A stretch of 64,000 nt of DNA. It comes from a bacterium 1xD42-87. Lineage in GTDB: Bacteria > Bacillota > Clostridia > Lachnospirales > Lachnospiraceae. Positions 50,272 through 59,402 of the stretch are shown here, piece by piece. Both the position numbers and the translations under genes were made by a program. The notes under the pieces are model-generated. The model made no database searches and was not told the DNA's origin. It saw only the letters and a program-made list of their open reading frames with translations. Where the stretch lies: assembly GCA_003611805.1 (NCBI GenBank), contig RAYM01000016.1, positions 109,753 through 173,752 of the forward strand, in the 5' to 3' direction. The first letter of the stretch is position 1. Every line of letters begins with the position of its first letter.

Positions 50272-51531
50272 ATGAAAATCAACATACGTTTCCTAAAAGT
50301 GGAACTGAAACGAATTTTGAAGACAAGACTGACACTGATTCTGCTGTCCGCCGCCCTGCTTCTCTCCTTCATCATGGCATGGCTGCCCACCACTTTTTCC
50401 TACAACAGCTATACGGACGCGCAGGGCCGTACGGTTGAGCTGCAGGGGCTTGCCTCCATCGCTTACGAAAAAGAATTGCAGGCGGATATTGCCGGAACGG
50501 TCACGCCCGAAAAAGTGCGGCAGGCCGTGGAAGACTATCAGACATGTCTGGCCAGATACGGCGCAGAAACTTCCTACGATCTTCCCGACGGCGTTTACGC
50601 GGCCGAAATCCTGCCCTATGCCCCGCTGCTGCACGGGATCCGGGAAGTTTTTGCCGATCCCGGTTCCGGCATTGCACCGGCCATTTTGGAAATTGATCCC
50701 GAAAAAGTGGACGATTATTACGATCTGTGTAGCGAGCGTATCGTATCTTTGATGAAGCAGGAGCAGAAAAAGCATCCCGCAGCGCGACAGGCCGCCGTTG
50801 ACTTATATGGTCAAGTCTCGAGGCCGTATCTGTTTTTTCCTGGCTACAGCACCGACGCTATGGACTATCAGATTCTCCTTGCCTTTTTGCTCCTGCTTTT
50901 CTGCACTGTCATCGCCGCCCCTGTTTTCACTTCCGATTATCAGACCGGCGCGGACGATATCTTCCGTTGCACCAGATACGGCACGGCGAAATTTGCCGTA
51001 ATAAAAGTTCTGGCCGCGTTTTTGATCTGCGGCGCTGCCTACTGTCTCTGCGCCGCCATTTACATCCTCGCATCAAACAGCCTCTGGGGCTGGGAGTGCA
51101 CCAAAACTTCCATGCAGATGATGTATTCGATTATCAATCTGCCGGACAAAAACATCGGGCAGCTACAGGGATTTGTCGCCGTGTCCGGGCTGCTTGGCCT
51201 GTTGGCGGCGACCAGTCTTACCCTGTTTCTCTCCTCGCGAATCAGAAATGTGGTGACGTGCCTGTCAACTGCACTCCTGTTCTGTGTTCTGCCAATTATC
51301 ATCTACATGGCCCTGCCAGAGGAACTCTCCGTCCGGCTTTACAGTGTCCTGCCCGCAGGGGCGGTCAGCCTGCAGACGAGCATCCTGTATGCCGCCGCAG
51401 ATTTTAACTTCTGGAACATCGGCCCTTTGGCCGTCTGGCTGCCGCACGCCATGCTCGGCGCGTATGTGATAGAAATTCCGCTGTTTGCCGCCCTAACCGT
51501 CCACTCCCACACAACGCATAAGGTGAGATAA
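50272..51531 (+). CDS. ABC-2 type permease
   Basis: This 419-residue protein has an N-terminal membrane segment (about 20-38), a large extracytoplasmic domain (about 40-195) and at least five further membrane segments. It fits the ABC-2 exporter layout. I start at ATG 50272, with AGGAGGTAACCCA upstream; the earlier open frame overlaps the ATPase gene. Substrate unknown; a peptide or lipid-linked compound is plausible given ECF control. Confidence 0.88.
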   Translation: MKINIRFLKVELKRILKTRLTLILLSAALLLSFIMAWLPTTFSYNSYTDAQGRTVELQGLASIAYEKELQADIAGTVTPEKVRQAVEDYQTCLARYGAETSYDLPDGVYAAEILPYAPLLHGIREVFADPGSGIAPAILEIDPEKVDDYYDLCSERIVSLMKQEQKKHPAARQAAVDLYGQVSRPYLFFPGYSTDAMDYQILLAFLLLLFCTVIAAPVFTSDYQTGADDIFRCTRYGTAKFAVIKVLAAFLICGAAYCLCAAIYILASNSLWGWECTKTSMQMMYSIINLPDKNIGQLQGFVAVSGLLGLLAATSLTLFLSSRIRNVVTCLSTALLFCVLPIIIYMALPEELSVRLYSVLPAGAVSLQTSILYAAADFNFWNIGPLAVWLPHAMLGAYVIEIPLFAALTVHSHTTHKVR

Positions 51532-51551
51532 AGCGACGGCACCCCGCCTTT

Positions 51552-52439
51552 TTACAATTGTTCTGCCGCCATAATCAGTGCACCCATGGCGGCAGACTGC
51601 TTCGGTGCAGCGCAGGAAAAATCAGGCATAGCTTCCGCCACGGCCTCCCGCAGAAGAATGCGGTAAACCGTTTCATTCTCGGCCAGACCGCCAAGCAAGG
51701 CCACCTCGCCGCCCTTCATCCCAAGGCGTTTTACCGTCGCCGCCGCCTGGGCGGCAAGCGCCTTTGCATTCTTCCGCAGGATGGCATTGGCCACGGCATC
51801 GCCCGCCGCTGCCTCCCGCTCCACGATACGGGAACAAGCCGCCACAGCGCTCTTGTCGTTTCCGTAAACATAGGCCACCAGCTTTTCATGCGTGTCAAGC
51901 CCCATTTCTTCTTTCACAGCCTTCGTCAGTGACGTCGCTTCCCCGTATCCGTCCCAATCGCGGGTTACGGCTGACAGTGCATCTCTTCCAAGGGCATATC
52001 CGCTGCCCCCGTCGCCGATCAGATGCCCCCAGCCGCCGGTGCGCAGCCTCTCTCCGCTGTCATTTTTTCCAAAACAGAAGGTGCCTGTCCCAACTCCGAT
52101 GCAGATCCCGGACTTTCCCTCCAAAGCCCCGCTCAGGGCGATTTCATGATCCCCCACCAGCCTCCAGTTGACAATACCTGCCTGCTCCATCGCCGTTTTT
52201 ACCAACTCCTGCATATCGGGATTGCTGCAGCCCGCCGCACCGATGCACAGCGCGGCGCACTGTCCCGTCTCCTGCAAAAATGCGCAGATTTCTTCCAGCA
52301 GCGCGGCAAATCCCTCTTTTCCGATGCTGTTCACATTAAACGGGCCAAATCTTTGTTCTTTCACTATATTTCTGTCCAGATCGCTGCAAATGACAATCGT
52401 CTTCGTACCGCCGCCATCTATTCCGGCTATATATTTCAT
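51552..52439 (-). CDS. murK: BadF/BadG-type amino-sugar kinase (MurK-like)
   Basis: This 295-residue ASKHA-fold kinase of the BadF/BadG/BcrA family reads MKYIAGIDGGGTKTIVICSD (phosphate 1), GICIGVGTGTFCFGKN, then the WGHLIGDGGSGYALGRDAL hallmark. In Clostridium the MurK kinase of this family phosphorylates N-acetylmuramate and N-acetylglucosamine. Adjacent murQ makes a MurNAc/GlcNAc salvage role very likely here. It is the last gene of the operon. Confidence 0.88.
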   Translation of the reverse strand: MKYIAGIDGGGTKTIVICSDLDRNIVKEQRFGPFNVNSIGKEGFAALLEEICAFLQETGQCAALCIGAAGCSNPDMQELVKTAMEQAGIVNWRLVGDHEIALSGALEGKSGICIGVGTGTFCFGKNDSGERLRTGGWGHLIGDGGSGYALGRDALSAVTRDWDGYGEATSLTKAVKEEMGLDTHEKLVAYVYGNDKSAVAACSRIVEREAAAGDAVANAILRKNAKALAAQAAATVKRLGMKGGEVALLGGLAENETVYRILLREAVAEAMPDFSCAAPKQSAAMGALIMAAEQL

Positions 52440-52472
52440 AAAAACCCCCGTTCTAAAAAAGTGCCTCTCACA

Positions 52473-53216
52473 TCATTCCCCGCCCAAAAGATACGCCATG
52501 CCGCGCTGTAAGGCCTGATCCCAGAACACCCAGTCATGAATGCCTTCCCAGTGTTCAAAGCGGTTTCCTGCACCCTGCCTTTCTAAAAGCCGGGCAAACC
52601 GCTGGTTCTGCGGGTACAGGCCGTCACTCTCACCGCAGGCCGTATAAATCCTTGGCAGCGTCCCCGCATCCGCCTTCTTTGCCAGCGCAAACAGGTCACT
52701 TTCCTCCGGCACCTTCAATTCCATGCCGAAAATAGCCTGAAATTCCTTCTTTTCCTCCGGCCCTGCCGCCGCCACTCTGTCCGGCATATCTGTGACCGCC
52801 GAAAAGGCCGCACATCCGGCAAACTGCGCCGGCTGCCCAAACATACATTTCAGCGCCCCATATCCGCCCATGGACAGTCCCATAATATAATGATAACGCC
52901 TCTCACTGGAAAATCCGAAAAACCGGCGGCACACGGCGGGCAGTTCATCCGATACATAGCTGAAATACCGCACACCCATCGCCATATCCGTATAAAAGCT
53001 TCTCTGCACCTCCGGCATGACCACCGCCACATTATGCTCCCTCGCGTACCGCTCTACCGAAGTATAGCGCGACCAGCCGGTACAATTGTCCATAAGTCCG
53101 TGCAGCAGATACACTACTCTGATCTGATCCATCTGCGCCTGCTCGGGCAGAATAATCGTCAGCGACGTGTTCATCTTTAAACATTCCGAACTGAATGTAC
53201 AGGTTATATGTGCCAT
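52473..53216 (-). CDS. Putative esterase (alpha/beta hydrolase)
   Basis: This 247-residue protein of the esterase D/tributyrin esterase group has an oxyanion strand VVYLLHGLMDNCTGW, nucleophile GLSMGGYGA (Ser near 117), and a C-terminal His in FEHWEGIHDWVFW. There is no signal peptide, so it is cytoplasmic. In a muropeptide operon it may remove O-acetyl groups from MurNAc or GlcNAc; that is inference. It begins 2 bases after the murQ stop. Confidence 0.85.
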   Translation of the reverse strand: MAHITCTFSSECLKMNTSLTIILPEQAQMDQIRVVYLLHGLMDNCTGWSRYTSVERYAREHNVAVVMPEVQRSFYTDMAMGVRYFSYVSDELPAVCRRFFGFSSERRYHYIMGLSMGGYGALKCMFGQPAQFAGCAAFSAVTDMPDRVAAAGPEEKKEFQAIFGMELKVPEESDLFALAKKADAGTLPRIYTACGESDGLYPQNQRFARLLERQGAGNRFEHWEGIHDWVFWDQALQRGMAYLLGGE

Positions 53217-53218
53217 AT

Positions 53219-54118
53219 CTATTCCTCCTTTATGGCGGCCGATACTTTGCCGTCATTTCTCTCCAAAAGCGTTCTGGCCTCCTCCTCTCCAAGACCCCGC
53301 AAAAGCATCACAATCGCTGTCTTCGGACGGTAATCACATTGGATCAGAACCGTCTTAGCCTCCTCTTCCGTGACACAGGCGGCTTCACTGACAATCCGCT
53401 GGCACCGGTGTATCAGCTTTTCATTGGAAGGTTTCACGTCCACCATCAGATTGCCGTACACTTTGCCGAGCTTAATCATAGCTCCCGTGGAGAGCATATT
53501 CAGCACCATTTTCTGTGCGGTACCGCTCTTCATTCTGGTCGATCCCGTCACCACCTCCGGTCCAGGGGTGGGCGTGATGGCTACCTGCGCTTCCCTCTCT
53601 ATCTCCGAACCGGGCGAACATGCCACGCCGATCACAGGCGCACCGCAGGACTTTGCGTATCTCATGGCGCCGATCACATAGGGTGTCCGGCCGGACGCCG
53701 CGATGCCTACCAGAACATCTCTGTCGCAAAAGCCGATCTCCTGCAAGTCCTCCGCTCCCAGCTTCTCATTGTCCTCCGCGCCTTCCACCGCCTCAAACAT
53801 AGCCTCTTTTCCGCCTGCAATCAGACCGACCACCTGTCCCGGATCGGTGGAAAAAGTCGGCGGACACTCTGCGGCATCCAGCACCCCGAGTCTGCCGGAG
53901 GTACCGCAGCCGCTGTAGATCAGTCGCCCTCCCTCCCGCAGCTTGACCGAAATGATGTCGATGGCCTCAGCGATGCGCGCAAGCTCCCTCTCCACGGCAT
54001 ATGCCACTTTCTTATCCTCCTCGTTGATCAGACGAACCATCTCCAATGTCGAAAGCGTATCGATTTTCTCCGTATTACGATTTTTCTCCTCTGTAGCTAT
54101 CTGTTTCCAGTCTTCCAT
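53219..54118 (-). CDS. murQ: N-acetylmuramic acid 6-phosphate etherase MurQ
   Basis: This 299-residue SIS-domain enzyme cleaves the lactyl ether of MurNAc-6-phosphate to GlcNAc-6-phosphate and lactate. It has the family signature GCGTSGRLGVLDAAECPPTF and GNLMVDVKPSNEKL with the catalytic Glu in DAAECPPT. The C-terminus has the small UBA-like helical tail (ARTLLERNDGKVSAAI). I start at ATG 54118, with AAAGGAAGAACGG upstream, instead of twelve codons earlier. Confidence 0.96.
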   Translation of the reverse strand: MEDWKQIATEEKNRNTEKIDTLSTLEMVRLINEEDKKVAYAVERELARIAEAIDIISVKLREGGRLIYSGCGTSGRLGVLDAAECPPTFSTDPGQVVGLIAGGKEAMFEAVEGAEDNEKLGAEDLQEIGFCDRDVLVGIAASGRTPYVIGAMRYAKSCGAPVIGVACSPGSEIEREAQVAITPTPGPEVVTGSTRMKSGTAQKMVLNMLSTGAMIKLGKVYGNLMVDVKPSNEKLIHRCQRIVSEAACVTEEEAKTVLIQCDYRPKTAIVMLLRGLGEEEARTLLERNDGKVSAAIKEE

Positions 54119-54164
54119 AGCCGTTCTTCCTTTCCATTCTCCGTGTAGAATCAATTGGTAACGC

Positions 54165-55499
54165 TTACGATATCAGCGCTTTGTTTCTCCAGTTCCCCCT
54201 GAAATAATATATGTAATACACCGCCAGTACAATGAACCACGCATATGTCTCACTCCACCATACCGCCGTATATCCCCAGTATTCCACAGTGGACAGCGTG
54301 TAAGAAAAGAGAATCCGCAGCGCCAGCGCCAACAGCGCACAGGCTGTCGCATGAGCGCCGTCCCCCACTCCCTGAAACATGCCGTTCATCGGAAAATACG
54401 CCGCATACATCAGAATCGACGGCACCATCACCCGCAAATGCCTGACGCAGATCTGCGCAGCCGCGCTGTCTATGCCAAATCCCTGCACAAGCGGATCCAT
54501 AAAACTATAGACCGCCGCCGCCAGAGCGATAGTAATGCCAAGAGACATACCGACCGCCTGCCATAACCCGGCAGGAATCCTCTCTTTTTTCCCCGCCCCC
54601 ATATTCTGTCCGGCGTAGGTCGTCATGGTACTCTGAAACCCTTTGATGGGAATGGTAAGAAATCCCTGCAGGCGTACCACCACCGTAAAAGAAGCAATCA
54701 TGGCCTGACCATAGGTGTTTACTAACCTCTGCAAAATTAAAATACCCACAGAAATCACGCTGTATTGCAGAGCCATGGGCATTCCCACCCGCAGCACGTC
54801 AAACGCCTTACAGGGCTCAAAAGATAACTCCCGCAGTTGAAAGCGGAGCGCTCTGTACTTCCTGTTCATATAGATGCCGCCCGCCGCACAGGCGCATAAC
54901 TGGGAAATACCCGTGGCGGCTGCCGCCCCTGCAACGCCCCATATCCTTACAAATAACAAATCAAGCAAAATATTGACCGCCGAAGAGAGCAGCAGAAAAT
55001 ACAGTATGGAGCTGCTGTCCCCAACCGCCTGTAAGATCGCCGCAAAAATATTGTAGCCGAACTGGAATACCAGTCCCAACGCGTAAATCCTGAAATACGA
55101 AGCGGCAAGCCCCAGCATGGGCTCCGGCACCTGCAATACATTCTTCAAAATAAATTCCCCGGCAAGCAGACCAGTAAGCGAAACCGCTATCCCCATTCCC
55201 GTCATAAGGCAGATCGCAGTGGAAGCATATTTCCGAAGCCGCTCCTCCTGCGCTGCCCCGCAGCACTGGGCCGCCAGCACACCCGCTCCGATAGAAAAGC
55301 CGATTGCCAGCGCTGTAAAAAGCTCCGTCAGGCTGGCACAGGATCCCACTGCGGAGAGCGCCCGCTCCCCCACCAGATTTCCGACAATCAGCGTATCGGC
55401 CGTATGGTATAATTGCTGCAGCAGATTTCCTGCCATAAGCGGGACAGAAAATGACAGTATGATCTTCCATGGCGCACCGGCTGTCATATCTCTCATCAT
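54165..55499 (-). CDS. MATE-family efflux protein
   Basis: This 444-residue integral membrane protein has 12 predicted membrane segments and the MATE landmarks PLMAGNLLQQLYHTADTLIV (TM1-2) and GIGSCASLTEL-type sequence. It exports cationic compounds or similar. It sits between the peptide importer and murQ on one strand with short gaps, so it is probably co-transcribed. Its part in peptidoglycan salvage is not obvious. Confidence 0.9.
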   Translation of the reverse strand: MMRDMTAGAPWKIILSFSVPLMAGNLLQQLYHTADTLIVGNLVGERALSAVGSCASLTELFTALAIGFSIGAGVLAAQCCGAAQEERLRKYASTAICLMTGMGIAVSLTGLLAGEFILKNVLQVPEPMLGLAASYFRIYALGLVFQFGYNIFAAILQAVGDSSSILYFLLLSSAVNILLDLLFVRIWGVAGAAAATGISQLCACAAGGIYMNRKYRALRFQLRELSFEPCKAFDVLRVGMPMALQYSVISVGILILQRLVNTYGQAMIASFTVVVRLQGFLTIPIKGFQSTMTTYAGQNMGAGKKERIPAGLWQAVGMSLGITIALAAAVYSFMDPLVQGFGIDSAAAQICVRHLRVMVPSILMYAAYFPMNGMFQGVGDGAHATACALLALALRILFSYTLSTVEYWGYTAVWWSETYAWFIVLAVYYIYYFRGNWRNKALIS

Positions 55500-55516
55500 C
55501 GTTGCACCCCCTGCCT

Positions 55517-56464
55517 TCAGCAGAGATTACACGCTACGAAATGGCCCTCTGCAATCTCCCGCACTGCGTTGTCTTTTTTACATTTTTCCGTCGCATAAGG
55601 ACAGCGGTGCGCAAAACGGCATCCGGGTTCCGGATCAATCGGGTTAGACACTTCCCCTGATAAAACAAAACGTTCCCTTTTTCGACTGGATAAGTCAATG
55701 GTCGGAATCGCCGCAAGCAGCGCCTTTGTGTAGGGATGCGCCGGATTTTCAAACAGCTCCTCCGTCTTCGCCCGTTCCACCACCTGCCCCATATACATTA
55801 CCATGATTTCGTCGCTGATATGCTTAACCACACACAGGTCATGGGTGATAAACATATAAGACAGCTTCTTTTGTTCCTGCAAGTCCATCAGCAGGTTTAA
55901 GATCTGCGCCTGAATCGACACATCCAGCGCGGACACCGGTTCATCGCATACGATAAACTTCGGATCCAGCGTCATTGCCCTGGCAAGACCCACACGCTGC
56001 CGCAGTCCTCCGTCCAGTTCATGGGGATAGAGATTGGCATGGTTGGCGGGCAGACCGCACAGCTCCATGATCTCCTCCACACGCCTGCTGATCTCCTTCT
56101 TATCCCTTATGTCCCCGCAGGTCTCAAGCGGTTCCGAAATCAGCCCGCGCACAGACATTCTGGGATCCAGGGAACTGTAGGGATCCTGAAATACCATCTG
56201 CATATCGGCTTTTACTTTTTTCATCTCTCTCTTATTGCATTTTAGAATATCCTGCCCGTTAAACAGCACCTGTCCCGAGGTTGCCGGATGCAAACGCAGG
56301 ATGGTACGTCCAAGGGTCGATTTCCCGCAGCCGGATTCCCCTACCACGCCGAGGGTTTTCCCCTCTTCGATCTTTAAATTTACTTCCTCTACGGCATGAA
56401 GCATCCCCTTGCCGGTTTTAAAATATTTTTTCAGATTGACCGTTTCTATCAGAGGCACTGCCAT
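55517..56464 (-). CDS. oppF: Oligopeptide ABC transporter ATPase OppF-like
   Basis: This 315-residue ATPase of the peptide/nickel group has Walker A GESGCGKST (near 42), signature LDGGLRQRV (an unusual D in place of S), Walker B FIVCDEPVSALDV and the C-terminal cysteine-rich GCRFAHRCPYATEKC oligo_HPY motif. Its start directly follows the oppD stop (TAAATG). With OppD it powers import of peptides, here perhaps muropeptides. Confidence 0.93.
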   Translation of the reverse strand: MAVPLIETVNLKKYFKTGKGMLHAVEEVNLKIEEGKTLGVVGESGCGKSTLGRTILRLHPATSGQVLFNGQDILKCNKREMKKVKADMQMVFQDPYSSLDPRMSVRGLISEPLETCGDIRDKKEISRRVEEIMELCGLPANHANLYPHELDGGLRQRVGLARAMTLDPKFIVCDEPVSALDVSIQAQILNLLMDLQEQKKLSYMFITHDLCVVKHISDEIMVMYMGQVVERAKTEELFENPAHPYTKALLAAIPTIDLSSRKRERFVLSGEVSNPIDPEPGCRFAHRCPYATEKCKKDNAVREIAEGHFVACNLC

Positions 56465-57475
56465 TTATGCTCCCTCCTTTTTCGTAAACAGATGGCATAA
56501 AATTCCATGCCCGTCTTCCTCGTATGCCGATGGCGCCCTGCTCTTACAGATTTCCGTACAATGCTTACAGCGCTCCGCAAAACAGCACCCCTGCGCCACC
56601 ACTCTCGGGTCAGCCATCCTTCCCTCGATGGGCGTCAGCCTTTCGGCCTTTACGCTCAGATCCGGAATACAGTTAAAAAGTCCCGCAGTGTAAGGATGGT
56701 TTTTTTCTCTGGCGTAAATCTGCTCCACGGTTCCGTATTCCACTACCCTTCCGCCATAAACCACCGCAACGCTGTCGCAAAACTGCGCAACCACACCCAG
56801 ATCATGTGTGATCAGAATGACCGCCGAATTATATTTCTCTTTCAGATCCCGCATCAATTCCAGAATCTGCGCCTGAATCGTCACATCGAGCGCCGTCGTC
56901 GGCTCATCCGCAAGAAGCAGTTCCGGCTCCGCCACAAGCGCCATGGCAATCACGATCCGCTGTTTCATGCCGCCGGAAAACTGATGTGGAAATTCATTTT
57001 TCCTCGCAGGCGGGATTCCCACAAGCGTCAGAATATCATCCACCTTCCTGTTCTTTTCCTCCCTTGGCATCTCATGAAAGTGCAGATCCAGCACTTCCAA
57101 TATCTGATCCCCCACCGTATGCGTCGGATTCAGACTGGTCATGGGATCCTGAAAGATCATGGAAATCTTTTCCCCTCTCAGCCCCAGCATAAAACTCTCC
57201 GGCTGTTTCAAAAGGTCGTCCCCGTCATAGATGATGGAGCCTTCCGTGATCTCGCCGACGCCTGCCGGCAGAAGTCTTAAAACGGATAATGCTAGCGTGG
57301 TTTTTCCGGCGCCGGTCTCTCCGACCAGCCCCAACTTGGCGCCTTTTTTTACTTTCAGGCTCAGCCCGTTTAACGCGTGCACCACTGCGTCGTCCGTGTT
57401 GTATTGCACATGGAGGTCGGAAATTTCCAGCAGATTATCTGATTCCCGTGCCCCGTTCTTCCTCTCTTCACTCAT
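56465..57475 (-). CDS. oppD: Oligopeptide ABC transporter ATPase OppD-like
   Basis: This 336-residue ATPase reads GETGAGKTT (Walker A, near 48), FSGGMKQRI (signature) and LLADEPTTALDV (Walker B). It ends with the oligo_HPY region RVVAQGCCFAERCKHC. I start at ATG 57475 with GGAGGCGC upstream; a longer start at 57496 overlaps the oppC stop. Confidence 0.93.
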   Translation of the reverse strand: MSEERKNGARESDNLLEISDLHVQYNTDDAVVHALNGLSLKVKKGAKLGLVGETGAGKTTLALSVLRLLPAGVGEITEGSIIYDGDDLLKQPESFMLGLRGEKISMIFQDPMTSLNPTHTVGDQILEVLDLHFHEMPREEKNRKVDDILTLVGIPPARKNEFPHQFSGGMKQRIVIAMALVAEPELLLADEPTTALDVTIQAQILELMRDLKEKYNSAVILITHDLGVVAQFCDSVAVVYGGRVVEYGTVEQIYAREKNHPYTAGLFNCIPDLSVKAERLTPIEGRMADPRVVAQGCCFAERCKHCTEICKSRAPSAYEEDGHGILCHLFTKKEGA

Positions 57476-57492
57476 GGAATAGCGCCTCCTCC

Positions 57493-58371
57493 TCAATTCT
57501 TTGTCTTCGGATCAAACGCGTCGCGCAGACCGTCGCCGATAAAGTTAACCGCCATAACTGCCAGACAGATGCAGATACCGGGAATCAGTCCCAGATACGG
57601 ATATGTCCCTATGTTCATCTTGTTTTCCGATATAATGGTGCCCCATTCCGGTGTGGGAGAAGCCACGCCCAGTCCCAGATACCCCATAGATGAAATACTC
57701 AATATAGTCTGACCAAGGGTAATGGTCGCAGATACAATAATCGGGCCAATGCCGTTAGGCAGGATATGTTTTAAAATAATTTTTAAGGAGCTGGCTCCGA
57801 AGCATCTGGCCGCTTCCACATATTCCACATTGCGCAGCGTCAGCACGGAAGCCCGCACGGTACGCGCAAAGCGCGCCACCTGTGATACCGCAAGCGCAAT
57901 GATCAGCTTCCAGACACCGTTTCCAAGCGCGGTGATAATCGCCATCGCAAGCAGCACTGACGGTACTGCCATCAAAACGTCCACCGCCCGCATCAGGATC
58001 GTATCCACCCTGCCGCCCAGATAACCGGCCGCACCGCCCATAATCGCACCGATCACAAAGGCAATGCCTATGACTGCAAGGGAGGCAAACATGGAAATAC
58101 GCCCGCCGTATAAGATACGCGCAAACAGATCCCGTCCAAATTCATCCGTGCCGAACAGATACTTCGCGTTCGGAGACTGAAACCTGTCCGCCATGTTCAT
58201 TTCCACCACCGCATCGTAGGATGAAATAAGCGGCGCCAGCAAAATCGTGATCACGATGATCGACAAAAGCACCACGCCGAACATGGCAAGTTTATTCTTG
58301 CGGAATCGGAACATGACCAGTTCGCCTGTGCTGTATTCTGACAAAGATTTTTTGCTTTTCCTGACAAACAT
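57493..58371 (-). CDS. oppC: Oligopeptide ABC transporter permease OppC-like
   Basis: This 292-residue permease has six predicted membrane segments, a cytoplasmic N-terminal tail (KKSLSEYSTGELVMFRFRKN) and the coupling loop YVEAARCFGASSLKIILKHILPN. LFGTDEFGRDLFARILYGGR is typical of OppC/DppC. Confidence 0.94.
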   Translation of the reverse strand: MFVRKSKKSLSEYSTGELVMFRFRKNKLAMFGVVLLSIIVITILLAPLISSYDAVVEMNMADRFQSPNAKYLFGTDEFGRDLFARILYGGRISMFASLAVIGIAFVIGAIMGGAAGYLGGRVDTILMRAVDVLMAVPSVLLAMAIITALGNGVWKLIIALAVSQVARFARTVRASVLTLRNVEYVEAARCFGASSLKIILKHILPNGIGPIIVSATITLGQTILSISSMGYLGLGVASPTPEWGTIISENKMNIGTYPYLGLIPGICICLAVMAVNFIGDGLRDAFDPKTKN

Positions 58372-58386
58372 CCTCGTTCCTCCTTC

Positions 58387-59316
58387 CTAAGACGCGAAAT
58401 CAATACGCGGATCAATCAGCGCGCAGACAATATCAACTACCAGATTGATCATGCCGACAATGATTGTCACAAAAATAACCGTGCCCATCACAATCGGTAC
58501 GTCGCGGGCCTTCACCGCATTGATCAGCAGCACGCCCACGCCCGGTATCGCGAAAATATTTTCCGTCACCACCGCACCCGCGATCACGCCTGCAAAAGTA
58601 ATGCCGATCTGTGTCACAATGGGGATCAGGCTGTTTCTCATGGCATGATGCATGATCACTTTCCATTCGGACGCGCCCTTCGCCCGTGCTGTCCGTATAT
58701 AGTCCTGCCGGATCACATCCAACAGACTGGTGCGGCTCATCCGGATCATCGACGCCAGCGTGTTCGCCCCCAGAATAACGGAAGGCAGCACATAGTGTTT
58801 CCATGTCCCCACACCCGATACGGGCAGCCACTTTAATGTCAGACAGAATAAAATCTGGCACATAGTCCCCAGCCAGAACGCCGGCATGGAAGTCAAAAGC
58901 ATGGCCACAAAGGAGACGCCGTAATCCATCAGACTGTACTGCTTAATCGCAGATCCGATTCCCAGAGGACAGCCTAACGCCACCGCGAACAGAATCGAAA
59001 GCACTGCAACCAAAAGCGTAAAGGGAAGCCTCCCCAAAAAGAGTTTCGCAATATCCTCACCGCCAAACCAGGATGTACCGAAATCCAGACGGCACACACC
59101 CAGCATATATTTTCCGTATCTCACCAGAAGCGGCTGGTCCAGCCCCATCTCCGCTTCCAACTGTGCGATCTGCTCTTGTGTGGCATCCTCCCCCAAAATC
59201 TGCCACGCCACATTGCCGGGCGCAAAGGACAGAATGACATACAGGATAAATGTCACGCATATGATCACCGGTATCAACATCAGCAATCTTTTTAATGTGT
59301 ATTTTAGCCAGCTCAA
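58387..59316 (-). CDS. oppB: Oligopeptide ABC transporter permease OppB-like
   Basis: This 309-residue permease with six predicted membrane segments has the OppB landmarks YGKYMLGVCRLDFGTSW and DYIRTARAKGASEWKVIMHH. I place the start at TTG 59316, because GGAGGG lies seven bases upstream. The ATG at 59331 has no ribosome site and would put the GGAGGG inside the gene. It follows the binding-protein gene after about 86 bases containing a hairpin. Confidence 0.9.
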   Translation of the reverse strand: MSWLKYTLKRLLMLIPVIICVTFILYVILSFAPGNVAWQILGEDATQEQIAQLEAEMGLDQPLLVRYGKYMLGVCRLDFGTSWFGGEDIAKLFLGRLPFTLLVAVLSILFAVALGCPLGIGSAIKQYSLMDYGVSFVAMLLTSMPAFWLGTMCQILFCLTLKWLPVSGVGTWKHYVLPSVILGANTLASMIRMSRTSLLDVIRQDYIRTARAKGASEWKVIMHHAMRNSLIPIVTQIGITFAGVIAGAVVTENIFAIPGVGVLLINAVKARDVPIVMGTVIFVTIIVGMINLVVDIVCALIDPRIDFAS

Positions 59317-59365
59317 TCCAATACCCTCCATTCACAAAAGGATGCTGCATTTTCCTTAAGGTAAG

Positions 59366-59396
59366 AAACGGCCGCACCAGTGCTGGCCGGCCGTTT
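59366..59396 (-). terminator. Hairpin between the peptide-binding protein and oppB
   Basis: AAACGGCCG and CGGCCGTTT, perfect 9-bp arms with a 13-base loop, lie 7 bases after the stop of the binding protein. It is probably a partial terminator that leaves more mRNA for the binding protein than for the permeases. Confidence 0.65.
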
Positions 59397-59402
59397 TGTG
59401 TT

